Origin: an uncultured Corynebacterium sp.
Lineage (GTDB): Bacteria; Actinomycetota; Actinomycetes; Mycobacteriales; Mycobacteriaceae
Assembly (NCBI GenBank): GCA_946223355.1
Contig: CAMIPB010000022.1
Coordinates: forward strand, 1 to 38,387
Direction: 5' to 3'
Length of the DNA stretch: 38,387 nt
In this document: positions 7,493-15,354 of the stretch, piece by piece
Layout: the number at the start of each line of letters is the position of its first letter
How positions within the stretch are numbered: the stretch's first letter is position 1
Position numbers and translations under genes: made by a program
The notes under the pieces: model-generated
Seen by the model: the letters and a program-made list of their open reading frames with translations, nothing else
The model's database searches: none
What the model was told of the DNA's origin: nothing

Positions 7493-9589
7493 TTATGCTT
7501 CGGCATCATCCATGATGAATCCGGCATCGAGCACGCCCACCAAGTTGGTGATGCGCTCATCTGGGGTACGTCCCAGGCCAGACGGGGTGATGGTGTTGGT
7601 CAGCGAAATGCCGTCCAGTGCATCCTTGTAATCGAGCTTGCCGACGGACAGCATGGATGCCACCATACCGTGATTGTCGGCGCCGTTTTCTGGGTTGGCA
7701 CCTGGCGCAAACGGCGTTCCAGCTTTGTGGCCAGATGGGAAAGAACCAGTTGCCTTGCCGTAGACCACATTGGACGTAATGGTCAAAACGGACTGGGTTG
7801 GAATAGCATCGCGGTACATCGGGATGGCCTTAATCTTTTCCATCACGGTGTGAACAATGGTGGCTGCGATGTCATCCGCGCGGTCATCGTCATTGCCGTA
7901 GAACGGGAAGTCACCCTCGGTCTTGTAGTCCACGATGAGTCCTGTTTCATCGCGCACCGGAGTTACCTTCGCGTACTTGATAGCAGATAGTGAGTCCGCA
8001 ACGATGGACAGACCTGCGATGCCGCAGCCCATGGAGCGAATGACGTCAGAATCGTGCAGCGCCATTTCAATCGCTTCATAGGCGTATTTATCGTGGCAGT
8101 AGTGGATGATGTTGAGGGCTTCTACGTAGGTTCCCACAACCCAATCCAACATGTCCTCGTATTTTGCCCAGACTTCATCAAAATCGAGTGGCTCATCACT
8201 AGTGATAGGCTCGTAGCCTTCCACTACCTGCTTGCCAGTAACCTCATCACGACCGCCGTTGATGGCGTAGAGCAATGCCTTCGCGGCATTAACGCGGGCA
8301 CCGAAAAATTGCATCTGCTTGCCCACCTTCATTGGTGAAACACAGCAGGCAATTGCCGAATCGTCGCCCCATTGCTCACGGATTTGCCGGTCAGACTCGT
8401 ATTGAATAGACGAGGTATCAATGGAGATTTGGGCGCAGAATCGTTTGTAGCCATCCGGCAATGCGGGATCCCAGAAAATGGTGATGTTTGGCTCAGGTGA
8501 TGGGCCAAGATTAACCAGAGTCTGGAGGAGACGGAAGGAAGTCTTGGTCACTTGGTGACGACCGTCTTCGCCGAAGCCAGCATCAGACCAGGTTGCCCAG
8601 TATGGGTCACCGGAGAAAATCTGGTCGTAGTCGATGGTGCGCAGGAAGCGGACAATGCGCAGCTTGATGACCAATTGGTCAATCATTTCCTGGGCATCCT
8701 CTTCGGTGATGGTTCCAGCTGCCAAGTCACGTTCAAAGTACACGTCAAGGAAAGCGGACAAACGCCCAATAGACATTGCAGCGCCATCCTGAGACTTAAT
8801 CGCTCCGAGGTAACCAAAGTAGGTCCACTGCACAGCCTCATGAGCGTTGGTAGCAGGGCCAGAGATGTCAAAGCCATAAGACTCTGCCATCTTCTTCAGC
8901 TTCTTGAGCGCCTTAATCTGTTCTGCGTGCTCCTCACGGTAGCGTGCCCAATGCTCGCTAAATCCGAGTGGAGCTACTGAGTGCTTCTTTGCTTCCTTCT
9001 CTTCGATGAGGAAGTCCACACCGTAGAGAGCCACACGACGGTAGTCGCCGATGATGCGACCGCGGCCGTAAGCATCAGGCAAGCCGGTGATGATGTGGGA
9101 GGAACGAGCCGCACGGATTCGAGGCGTGTAGATGTCAAATACCGCGTCGTTATGGGTCTTACGATAGCGGGTGAAGATTTCTTTGATGTCCTCGTTGTGT
9201 TCCAGGCCAGCTTCCTTGATGGCCTGCTGCACCATGCGCCAACCTCCGTAGGGCATCATTGCGCGCTTGAGCGGGGTATCAGTTTGCAAACCGACGACTA
9301 CGTTGTCGTCCTCAGAAATATAACCAGGTTCAAAGGCATCGATGTCAGAAGGAGTTTCCGTATCCACATCGAACACACGCTTTTTGCGTTCAATGGACAG
9401 ATAGTTGTCCTCTAAGTGCTGCCATGTACGTTCAGTCTTTTCTGTTGGCCCCGCCAAAAAAGAAGCGTCTCCATCATACGGAGTGTAGTTCTTTTGCACG
9501 AAGTCTCGAACATCGATTTCTTCTGTCCAGTTGCCCGGGGTGAAACCTTCCCACGCCGGGAAACGGAGGGAGGTTGTTGCGGTAGTCAA
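7493..9589 (-). CDS. pflB: Pyruvate formate-lyase catalytic subunit lacking the glycyl-radical domain
   Basis: A 698-residue formate C-acetyltransferase catalysing pyruvate + CoA to acetyl-CoA + formate. The catalytic pair is Cys415-Cys416 in IACCVSPMKVGKQMQFFGAR. Other PFL hallmarks are VRDFVQKNYTPYDGD, TGLPDAYGRGRIIGDYRR, GPSPEPNITI, ALNIIHYCHDKY and PTQSVLTITSNVVYGK. The protein ends GVLDAGFIMDDAEA, just before the point where the roughly 760-residue E. coli enzyme continues into its RVSGYAVRF domain. That domain is supplied by the next gene. The start is TTG (9587-9589) with AAGGAG 8 bases upstream. It is first in the operon pflB-grcA-pflA. The gene is intact, so it does not look like a decayed full-length PFL. 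Confidence 0.96.
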   Translation of the reverse strand: MTTATTSLRFPAWEGFTPGNWTEEIDVRDFVQKNYTPYDGDASFLAGPTEKTERTWQHLEDNYLSIERKKRVFDVDTETPSDIDAFEPGYISEDDNVVVGLQTDTPLKRAMMPYGGWRMVQQAIKEAGLEHNEDIKEIFTRYRKTHNDAVFDIYTPRIRAARSSHIITGLPDAYGRGRIIGDYRRVALYGVDFLIEEKEAKKHSVAPLGFSEHWARYREEHAEQIKALKKLKKMAESYGFDISGPATNAHEAVQWTYFGYLGAIKSQDGAAMSIGRLSAFLDVYFERDLAAGTITEEDAQEMIDQLVIKLRIVRFLRTIDYDQIFSGDPYWATWSDAGFGEDGRHQVTKTSFRLLQTLVNLGPSPEPNITIFWDPALPDGYKRFCAQISIDTSSIQYESDRQIREQWGDDSAIACCVSPMKVGKQMQFFGARVNAAKALLYAINGGRDEVTGKQVVEGYEPITSDEPLDFDEVWAKYEDMLDWVVGTYVEALNIIHYCHDKYAYEAIEMALHDSDVIRSMGCGIAGLSIVADSLSAIKYAKVTPVRDETGLIVDYKTEGDFPFYGNDDDRADDIAATIVHTVMEKIKAIPMYRDAIPTQSVLTITSNVVYGKATGSFPSGHKAGTPFAPGANPENGADNHGMVASMLSVGKLDYKDALDGISLTNTITPSGLGRTPDERITNLVGVLDAGFIMDDAEA

Positions 9590-9610
9590 AGTGGTGACTC
9601 CTTCGTATTG

Positions 9611-9638
9611 AGAATGTTCAATTCTGACTTCAATTTTA
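9611..9638 (-). promoter_or_regulatory. Possible pfl operon promoter and operator
   Basis: On the minus strand TAAAAT (9633-9638) is a plausible -10 box. Immediately downstream, around the expected transcription start, is the inverted repeat AGAATTGAACATTCT (9611-9625; 5-bp arms, 5-nt centre). Such placement is typical of a repressor operator. No good -35 is visible at standard spacing, so an activator may be needed. Nothing else in 9590-9907 beyond this and the palindromes at 9811-9843 is identifiable. Confidence 0.35.
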
Positions 9639-9810
9639 CGCCGCTGACCTGCACATGCACCTCGCCAATCGTTACCTTAGCCCCGACGACCATGACCCAG
9701 CTCACTGGACATAACAACACCCCTGCTCCCTCAACTCTTACGTGATGAACGTTCGGTTTGGTTCGGGGGTAAAGAGTGCCCAAAGTGCCCCACTACCCCG
9801 TTTTTCATTC

Positions 9811-9843
9811 ATGCATAATGCATAAAATTGCACACACTGCAAT
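9811..9843. promoter_or_regulatory. Paired palindromes upstream of the amino-acid ABC operon
   Basis: Two perfect inverted repeats lie side by side in AT-rich DNA: ATGCATAATGCAT (9811-9823) and ATTGCACACACTGCAAT (9827-9843). They are about 70-100 bases before the lipoprotein gene and within a plausible promoter region, so they may be binding sites for a dimeric regulator. The regulator is unknown. Confidence 0.35.
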
Positions 9844-9913
9844 TAATGCGCTATCTTTATTAAAACATCTAACAGTTACTGCTTTTTATGCAGGTAAAAG
9901 GCAGGATATGGAA

Positions 9914-10807
9914 ATGAATGAGATGACAAAGACTACTCGAAGAAGGCTACTCACAGCGTCGGCAAGCATTGCATGTGCCGCTCTGGTACTCACTGGATGC
10001 GTGACCAACGTTGAGGAAGCCCGACCTGAAGGCTGGCAGAAGGTCGAGGTTGAAGAAGTTCCTGAGATTGCCGCCTTGTACGACGATGAGGACGGGGTGC
10101 TCAAGGTTGCTGCGAACCCACCGTTCGCCCCGTTTGAGCTTAAAGATAATAATGGCTCACTTGTTGGCTTTGAGATTGAGCTCGCAAATGCAGTCGCAGA
10201 CGTCTTAGGCCTTGAGTTTTCTGCAGAGGAACAAGAATTCTCCCTTATCCTCCCTAACGTCTCCAACGGAACTCTGGACATGGGTGCATCGGGTTTTACC
10301 GATACCCCTGAACGCCGAACCAACTACGACTTTGTCAACTACCTTTATGCTGGCATTCAGTGGGCAAAGCAATCCGGAACCGAAGTAGACCCTAGCAATC
10401 CTTGCGGTTTGACGGTTTCTGTCCAGCGAACGACAGTCTCGGAGACCGATGACCTCATTCCAAAAAGGGATGCATGCGGCGGCGATCTCGAGATCTTGTC
10501 CTACGACACCGCTGACAATGCTGCTCTGGCAGTGTTAACCGGGCGTGCCGACGCGCTGTCCGCCGACTCCCCTGTCAGCGCCTGGGCCGTAGAACGATCC
10601 GAGGGGAAGATGGAGCTTACAGGTGAAAACTTCGACGCTGCACCTTATGGCTTTGCGGTACCTAAGGACTCCGACCTCGCGCCAGCTGTTGCTGCTGCGA
10701 TGCAGCACCTTATTGAAACCGGAAAGTATCAAGAAATCCTTGCCCAGTGGGGCATCACCGAGGGCCTCATTGAACAGGCCATGATTAATGAAAGGCCAAT
10801 CTCATGA
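9914..10807 (+). CDS. Amino-acid ABC transporter substrate-binding lipoprotein (family 3)
   Basis: A 297-residue periplasmic-type solute-binding protein. The signal peptide ends in the lipobox LTGC (Cys29 with this start), so it should be lipid-anchored. The preceding TRRRLLT is twin-arginine-like, hinting at Tat export. The mature part has the family-3 beginning VLKVAANPPFAPFE and GFEIELANAVADVLGL, and FTDTPERRTNYDFVNY in domain 1. Two internal cysteines (NPCGL and RDACGGD) could form a disulphide. Three in-frame ATGs lie close together (9908, 9914, 9923); 9914 has the best spacing from AGGA. It overlaps the permease by 4 bases (ATGA). The substrate is probably a polar amino acid; which one is not evident. 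Confidence 0.9.
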   Translation: MNEMTKTTRRRLLTASASIACAALVLTGCVTNVEEARPEGWQKVEVEEVPEIAALYDDEDGVLKVAANPPFAPFELKDNNGSLVGFEIELANAVADVLGLEFSAEEQEFSLILPNVSNGTLDMGASGFTDTPERRTNYDFVNYLYAGIQWAKQSGTEVDPSNPCGLTVSVQRTTVSETDDLIPKRDACGGDLEILSYDTADNAALAVLTGRADALSADSPVSAWAVERSEGKMELTGENFDAAPYGFAVPKDSDLAPAVAAAMQHLIETGKYQEILAQWGITEGLIEQAMINERPIS

Positions 10808-11757
10808 CTCAGGCTCACACTCCAGAGAATAATCAAGCATCTGCAAAGCCGCCCGTAATCGCAGCGAAGCCAGTTAGCCACCCGGGCCGCTGGGTCTTCG
10901 CTGCCGTGCTGCTGGCGCTCGCCGTGTGGTTTGTTATTTCCTCTGCCCGCAATGAAGCCTACGGCTGGGACACGTACTTCCAATATGTTTTGGACAAACG
11001 CATTGCACTTGCAGCGTTGCACACCATCGCCATTACCCTACTCGCGATGATCATCGGTGTCCTCGGTGGCGTTTTGCTGGCTATCTTGCGTATGTCACCA
11101 AATCCGGTACTCCGTGCAGTATCTTGGGTTTTTCTTTGGATATTCCGCGGTACTCCTGTCTATGTACAACTTGTTTTTTGGGGTTTGGCCGCAGCAATTT
11201 ACCAGTCCATAAACTTAGGTTTTACGCAGATCTCTCTCGAGAAACTCCTGACTAATGCATTCCTATTGTCCGTTATTGGTTTGGGCTTAAACGAAGCAGC
11301 TTACATGGCAGAAATCGTCCGCTCGGGCATCTCATCTGTCCCTGAAGGCCAGAAGGAAGCATCAAAGGCACTAGGCATGGGTTGGTGGATGACCATGCGC
11401 CGAACTGTGCTCCCACAAGCCATGCGCATCATTATCCCGCCAACCGGCAATGAGTTCATTTCTTTGCTCAAGACATCTTCACTCGTTGTAGCCATCCCCT
11501 ACACCTATGAGATATTTGGACGCTCCACCGACATCGCCGCAGCCCTGTTTGAGCCCATCCCCATGCTCCTTGTCGCTGCAACCTGGTACCTCGTGATTAC
11601 TAGCGTCTTTATGGTTGGCCAGCACTTCTTGGAAAAGCATTTTGATCGCGGTGCAACTCGGGAGCTCACTGGACGCCAGCTTGCTTCACTTGCTGATGCA
11701 GAAGGCACCATTCCGCGAAATGTATCCGTCATCCCGGACGTTAAAACACGCAAATAG
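10804..11757 (+). CDS. Amino-acid ABC transporter permease
   Basis: A 317-residue inner-membrane permease of the HisMQ type. The cytoplasmic N-terminus is followed by a first helix (about 30-48), a helix near 70-95 and further hydrophobic segments to about residue 275. IFRGTPVYVQLVFWG and the EAA loop at about residues 185-205 (EASKALGMGWWMTMRRTVLPQA) are diagnostic; the loop contacts the ATPase. The roughly 50-residue N-terminal part and about 40-residue hydrophilic tail are longer than in minimal HisM/GlnP proteins. As the only permease in the operon it presumably acts as a homodimer. Its start overlaps the binding-protein stop (ATGA), indicating translational coupling. Confidence 0.93.
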   Translation: MTQAHTPENNQASAKPPVIAAKPVSHPGRWVFAAVLLALAVWFVISSARNEAYGWDTYFQYVLDKRIALAALHTIAITLLAMIIGVLGGVLLAILRMSPNPVLRAVSWVFLWIFRGTPVYVQLVFWGLAAAIYQSINLGFTQISLEKLLTNAFLLSVIGLGLNEAAYMAEIVRSGISSVPEGQKEASKALGMGWWMTMRRTVLPQAMRIIIPPTGNEFISLLKTSSLVVAIPYTYEIFGRSTDIAAALFEPIPMLLVAATWYLVITSVFMVGQHFLEKHFDRGATRELTGRQLASLADAEGTIPRNVSVIPDVKTRK

Positions 11758-11792
11758 CCGCACTCATCTATTCAAAGGGAAGATAAATCATC

Positions 11793-12560
11793 ATGACCAC
11801 CCCCATGATTTCTGCACAACAAGTGCACAAGTCCTTCGGCCAGCTAGAAGTACTCAAAGGCATCGATCTAGAGGTAATGCCCGGAGAGGTTGTGTGCTTG
11901 CTCGGACCTTCTGGTTCCGGTAAGTCGACCTTTTTGCGTTGTGTAAACCACTTAGAAAAAGTAACCGCCGGACGTCTTTACGTCGATGGCGAGCTTATTG
12001 GATACAGAGAAAAAGACGGCGTTTTACATGAAATCTCTGAAAAAGACGCGGCCCGTCAGCGCCTAAACATCGGTATGGTGTTCCAGCAATTTAATCTCTT
12101 TAGCCACCGCACTGTTATTGAAAACATCATCGAGGCCCCGGTTCAGGTCAAGGGTGAGGACGCGAAGTCAGCCACCGAACGCGGCATGAAGCTTCTAGAA
12201 TTGGTTGGCTTGGCGCACAAGGCTGATGCCTACCCGGTGCAGCTTTCTGGTGGTCAACAGCAGCGTGTTGCTATCGCTCGGGCTGTTGCGATGGAGCCAA
12301 AGCTCATGCTTTTCGACGAACCAACCTCCGCCTTGGATCCTGAGCTTGTCGGCGAAGTACTGCGAGTAATGAAGCAGCTCGCGGCTGAGGGCATGACCAT
12401 GCTCGTCGTAACCCATGAGATGGGTTTTGCCCGCGAGGTAGCGGACAAGATCGTTTTTATGGATGGTGGCAAGGTAATAGAAACGGGCACACCAAAACAG
12501 GTTCTGGATAATCCACAACACGATCGCACTCAGGCGTTTCTTTCCACACTTTTGAAGTGA
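11793..12560 (+). CDS. Amino-acid ABC transporter ATP-binding protein
   Basis: A 255-residue GlnQ/HisP-type ATPase. Walker A is GPSGSGKST (38-46), the Q-loop is MVFQQFNLF (about 95-103), the signature is LSGGQQQR (151-158), Walker B is LMLFDEPTSALD (171-182) and the switch His is 208 in VVTHEMGF. It energises the importer formed with the two preceding genes; the gap to the permease is 35 bases and AAGGGAAG precedes the ATG. An insert around residues 68-88 (YREKDGVLHEISEKDAARQR) resembles that of HisP. A hairpin follows directly after the stop. Confidence 0.95.
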   Translation: MTTPMISAQQVHKSFGQLEVLKGIDLEVMPGEVVCLLGPSGSGKSTFLRCVNHLEKVTAGRLYVDGELIGYREKDGVLHEISEKDAARQRLNIGMVFQQFNLFSHRTVIENIIEAPVQVKGEDAKSATERGMKLLELVGLAHKADAYPVQLSGGQQQRVAIARAVAMEPKLMLFDEPTSALDPELVGEVLRVMKQLAAEGMTMLVVTHEMGFAREVADKIVFMDGGKVIETGTPKQVLDNPQHDRTQAFLSTLLK

Positions 12561-12561
12561 T

Positions 12562-12595
12562 CTAGAGCGCCGAAACTCTAATTTTCGCGCTCTAG
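12562..12595 (+). terminator. Hairpin after the ABC operon, before the DUF368 gene
   Basis: CTAGAGCGC (12562-12570) pairs with GCGCTCTAG (12587-12595). The stem extends inward by GAAA/TTTC past a single bulged C, leaving a 7-nt loop. There is no T-tract after it, so it may be a weak terminator, an mRNA-stabilising structure or part of the next gene's leader. Confidence 0.5.
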
Positions 12596-12613
12596 CTGGT
12601 AGAAACATCTATT

Positions 12614-13564
12614 ATGTCTTCTACTTCTAAACGTTCCACCTCGCCCTTAGAATACGTCCGCAACGTCATTGTCGGTGCTCTCATTGGCTTGGCAGAACTC
12701 ATCCCCGGCGTATCCGGTGGCACGGTTGCGCTGGTCACCGGTATTTACGGCCGGGCTCTGGATAACGGCTCCGCCCTCATAGATATCGTCAAAACCGCAT
12801 TCACACGTAAAGCAGACTTCAAGGCACAAGTAGCCAAAGTGGAATGGTTGTTCCTTATCACGATTGGCATCGGCATGGTGGCGATGGTGCTCACCATGTC
12901 CGGAGTGATGTCTGGCTTTGTAGAGAATTCCCCGGAAGTTGCGCGCGCATTGTTTATGGGAATGGTGGCTGTGTCCATCTACGTCCCTTTTCAGATGATG
13001 CGCAACCACGGCATCGGTGATAAGGCTATTCCGGCCGCTATTTTGTTCATCCTGGCAGCTATCGCCTTGTTCTTTCTCACTGGACTGACGTCCGCTCCCA
13101 AGAGCGATCCTTCGCTCCTCGTGGTGTTTTTTGCTGCGGCCTTTGCAGTATGCGCCCTGGTTTTGCCTGGAGTATCTGGTTCGTTCCTTTTGCTTGCACT
13201 CGGGTTGTACTCGCCCATCATGGGCGCAATTTCTGACCGCGACCCTGCGATCATGTTGACGTTCATGGCCGGTGCGGTTTGTGGCCTCGCCGCATTTATC
13301 AAACTGCTCAACTACCTACTCGACAACCACCACGTACTTACTTTGGCTGTCATGGCCGGGTTTATGTTGGGTTCTTTGCGCGCCCTGTGGCCTTGGCAGG
13401 ATGCCGACGCAAACTTGCTGGCACCTGGAGACAATTTCCCGCAGCTCGCTGGCATCTTCCTTCTCGGTAGCGCAATCGTGCTGGTGATTATCCTTGCCGA
13501 GCGCTGGGCAAGCAACACGGCAAATGAAGACTTCGCAGAAACGAACACTAAGCAGCCATTGTAA
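12614..13564 (+). CDS. DUF368 membrane protein (PopT-like undecaprenyl-phosphate translocase)
   Basis: A 316-residue polytopic membrane protein with the DUF368 signature GLAELIPGVSGGTVALVTGIY near the N-terminus and a second pseudo-repeat LVLPGVSGSFLLLALGLY near residues 180-200, each in a helical hairpin. About eight to nine hydrophobic segments are visible. DUF368 proteins such as Vibrio PopT have been shown to return undecaprenyl phosphate across the membrane for reuse in envelope synthesis. Assignment to that role here rests on family membership alone. There is no clear Shine-Dalgarno sequence before the ATG at 12614. The 3' end overlaps the convergent TSUP gene by 17 bases. Confidence 0.85.
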   Translation: MSSTSKRSTSPLEYVRNVIVGALIGLAELIPGVSGGTVALVTGIYGRALDNGSALIDIVKTAFTRKADFKAQVAKVEWLFLITIGIGMVAMVLTMSGVMSGFVENSPEVARALFMGMVAVSIYVPFQMMRNHGIGDKAIPAAILFILAAIALFFLTGLTSAPKSDPSLLVVFFAAAFAVCALVLPGVSGSFLLLALGLYSPIMGAISDRDPAIMLTFMAGAVCGLAAFIKLLNYLLDNHHVLTLAVMAGFMLGSLRALWPWQDADANLLAPGDNFPQLAGIFLLGSAIVLVIILAERWASNTANEDFAETNTKQPL

Positions 13565-14291
13565 ACCCGCGAAATATCGCGTAAGTCGCGCCTGCTGCTG
13601 CGATGGACAAGGATAAAGTGCGCGCTGAAGATTTATCAATGTGATTGGCAATGCGCGTTCCCACAGAGATTCCAATGACCATGCCCACCACAGCAGCTGG
13701 CCAAATTAGCCAAGTAACTCCCCCAAGATCACCCGCGCCGGTAAAGACCTTCATCAAAAACGAGATTCCCCCGGCCACCATAAAAATTGGTTGCAGCGTG
13801 GCGGCGTACACACGTTGCGGCCAGCCTGCCGCTTGAGCATAAACAGTGATAACCGGCCCTGCGATACCGGCCAAAGTATTTGTAAACCCGCCTAAGACTC
13901 CAGCAATCAGCGCAGGAGTGGTTCCCCGTGGTTTTGGAATGTACTTGCGCCCAAACGAAACTACGCCCAGAGCAACCAGCAAAGACACTCCTACGAGGAT
14001 GAGCAACGGCCCCGGTGAAATTCGAGCCACTAGAAACGCGGCTGGCAAAGATCCGAATATCAGTACCGAGCAAATGAGGCGCCACTTTTTCCAATCCACG
14101 TCCTTTCGGACCGAGACAGTTGTGAAGGCAGCGTTAACCATGGCAAGGATATTGACAACCATGATGCCTTCCACGGGTCCGAGCATCACTGTCAAAACCG
14201 GACCTGCGATAAGCCCTAATCCCATGCCCGAAACTCGTTGCATGCCGGAGCCTACAGCGATGACCGCCAGCACGATGAAAGCGGTCAGCAT
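13548..14291 (-). CDS. TSUP (TauE/SafE) family membrane permease
   Basis: A 247-residue protein made of two hydrophobic halves, each with about four helices. The first half has GMGLGLIAGPVLTVMLG and the second GVLGGFTNTLAGIAGPVITVY, the duplicated GxxxGxxxGP pattern of sulphite/sulphonate exporter-like TSUP proteins. These move sulphur oxyanions or small organic acids; the substrate here is unknown. Its ATG (14289-14291) directly abuts the coaD stop, so it is probably translated from the coaD transcript. It shares 17 bases with the oppositely oriented DUF368 gene. Confidence 0.85.
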   Translation of the reverse strand: MLTAFIVLAVIAVGSGMQRVSGMGLGLIAGPVLTVMLGPVEGIMVVNILAMVNAAFTTVSVRKDVDWKKWRLICSVLIFGSLPAAFLVARISPGPLLILVGVSLLVALGVVSFGRKYIPKPRGTTPALIAGVLGGFTNTLAGIAGPVITVYAQAAGWPQRVYAATLQPIFMVAGGISFLMKVFTGAGDLGGVTWLIWPAAVVGMVIGISVGTRIANHIDKSSARTLSLSIAAAGATYAIFRGFTMAA

Positions 14292-14762
14292 TTACGCGAA
14301 CTTCGCCTTGACAGCCTCCACGACTGGATCCGGAAGTAACCCGGAGACATCACCACCGTATTTGGCCACCTCTTTACACAAAGACGACGAGATGTAACCG
14401 TATTTTTCATTGGTCAACAAAAACACGGTGTCGATGCCAGACAAGTGTCGGTTCATTTGTGCCATGGGCAATTCATATTCATAGTCGAGAGAAGAACGCA
14501 GCCCCTTCACCAACGTGGTGACTCCGTGTGCTTTGGTGTAGTCCACTAGTAGCCCTGACCAATAGTCGACGCTAATGCGGTCATCTGTGACTTCCCGGAT
14601 GAGTTCTACGCGCTCCTCGATAGTAAATAACCCGGTGTTTTTCTGTGGGTTTCCGGTCACGAGCACAGTGACGTCGTCGAAAAGCTCTGCTGCACGTTGA
14701 AAAATATCGAGGTGCCCGAACGTCACCGGGTCAAAGGAACCTGGGCAAACTGCTTTAGTCAT
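14292..14762 (-). CDS. coaD: Phosphopantetheine adenylyltransferase
   Basis: A 156-residue enzyme adding AMP to 4'-phosphopantetheine, the penultimate step of coenzyme A synthesis. The nucleotidyltransferase motif TFGH spans residues 14-17 within CPGSFDPVTFGHLDIF. Further family blocks are EERVELI, TLVKGLRSSLDYEYELPMAQMNR and the late YGYISSSLCKEVA. Length matches the family (about 160). It follows rsmD by 22 bases, a pairing common to many bacteria and present in mycobacteria. The next gene begins with no gap. Confidence 0.97.
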   Translation of the reverse strand: MTKAVCPGSFDPVTFGHLDIFQRAAELFDDVTVLVTGNPQKNTGLFTIEERVELIREVTDDRISVDYWSGLLVDYTKAHGVTTLVKGLRSSLDYEYELPMAQMNRHLSGIDTVFLLTNEKYGYISSSLCKEVAKYGGDVSGLLPDPVVEAVKAKFA

Positions 14763-14784
14763 CTGGTGTCTACGTCCTCAAAGT

Positions 14785-15351
14785 TTATTCGCTGTTGCGA
14801 GTAAATATTGCCATATCCATACGCGCAATGCCGTACGTTCGCTTTTTTAATTTCTGGGTGGTTGGCGCAAATCCCTGGGGCCAAGATGGCTCGGGAGAAT
14901 CTACATGGCGTTCAATTACCACAAAGGCCTCATCGGCAAGCACAGGTTCCAGTGCGGCTACGAGCTTATCGACGTCGGCGTAGTCATACGGTGGATCTGC
15001 CAACACGATGTCAAAATGTTCACGGGGGGCAGTGCCGAGATAATTTAGAGCCTGCATCGCCACGATGGAGACGCGAGAATGGCGCAACACTTTTGCGTTG
15101 TGCTCCATAATTTTCACGGCCTCCGGCGAAGAGTCCACTAAAGTAACTTCTTCTGCTCCTCGACTGCCGGCTTCTAGCCCAAGTGCTCCCGAACCAGCAA
15201 ACAAGTCCAGCACGCGCATTCCTTCAAATCCAAAGCGGACATCAAGCGAGGAAAACAGTCCCTCACGCGCGCGATCAGACGTAGGGCGAGTTCCTTTTTC
15301 TGGGACCTTAATGCTCCGCCCCCTCGCTTCACCGGCGATAATGCGAGTCAT
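14785..15351 (-). CDS. rsmD: 16S rRNA (guanine966-N2)-methyltransferase
   Basis: A 188-residue SAM-dependent methyltransferase. It begins MTRIIAGEARGR, has TRPTSDRAREGLF near residue 21, the SAM-binding loop LDLFAGSGALGLEA (48-61) and the catalytic motif DPPY (119-122), all typical of RsmD, which modifies G966 of 16S rRNA. It starts 3 bases after the biotinyl-domain gene, with AAGGA from that gene's last codons acting as ribosome binding site, and is followed by coaD. Confidence 0.96.
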   Translation of the reverse strand: MTRIIAGEARGRSIKVPEKGTRPTSDRAREGLFSSLDVRFGFEGMRVLDLFAGSGALGLEAGSRGAEEVTLVDSSPEAVKIMEHNAKVLRHSRVSIVAMQALNYLGTAPREHFDIVLADPPYDYADVDKLVAALEPVLADEAFVVIERHVDSPEPSWPQGFAPTTQKLKKRTYGIARMDMAIFTRNSE

Positions 15352-15354
15352 TGG

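Noticed and set aside
9416..9745. Plus-strand ORF of 109 codons opposite the pflB start
   Set aside because: It lies mostly antisense to pflB, has no domain and covers the pflB promoter.
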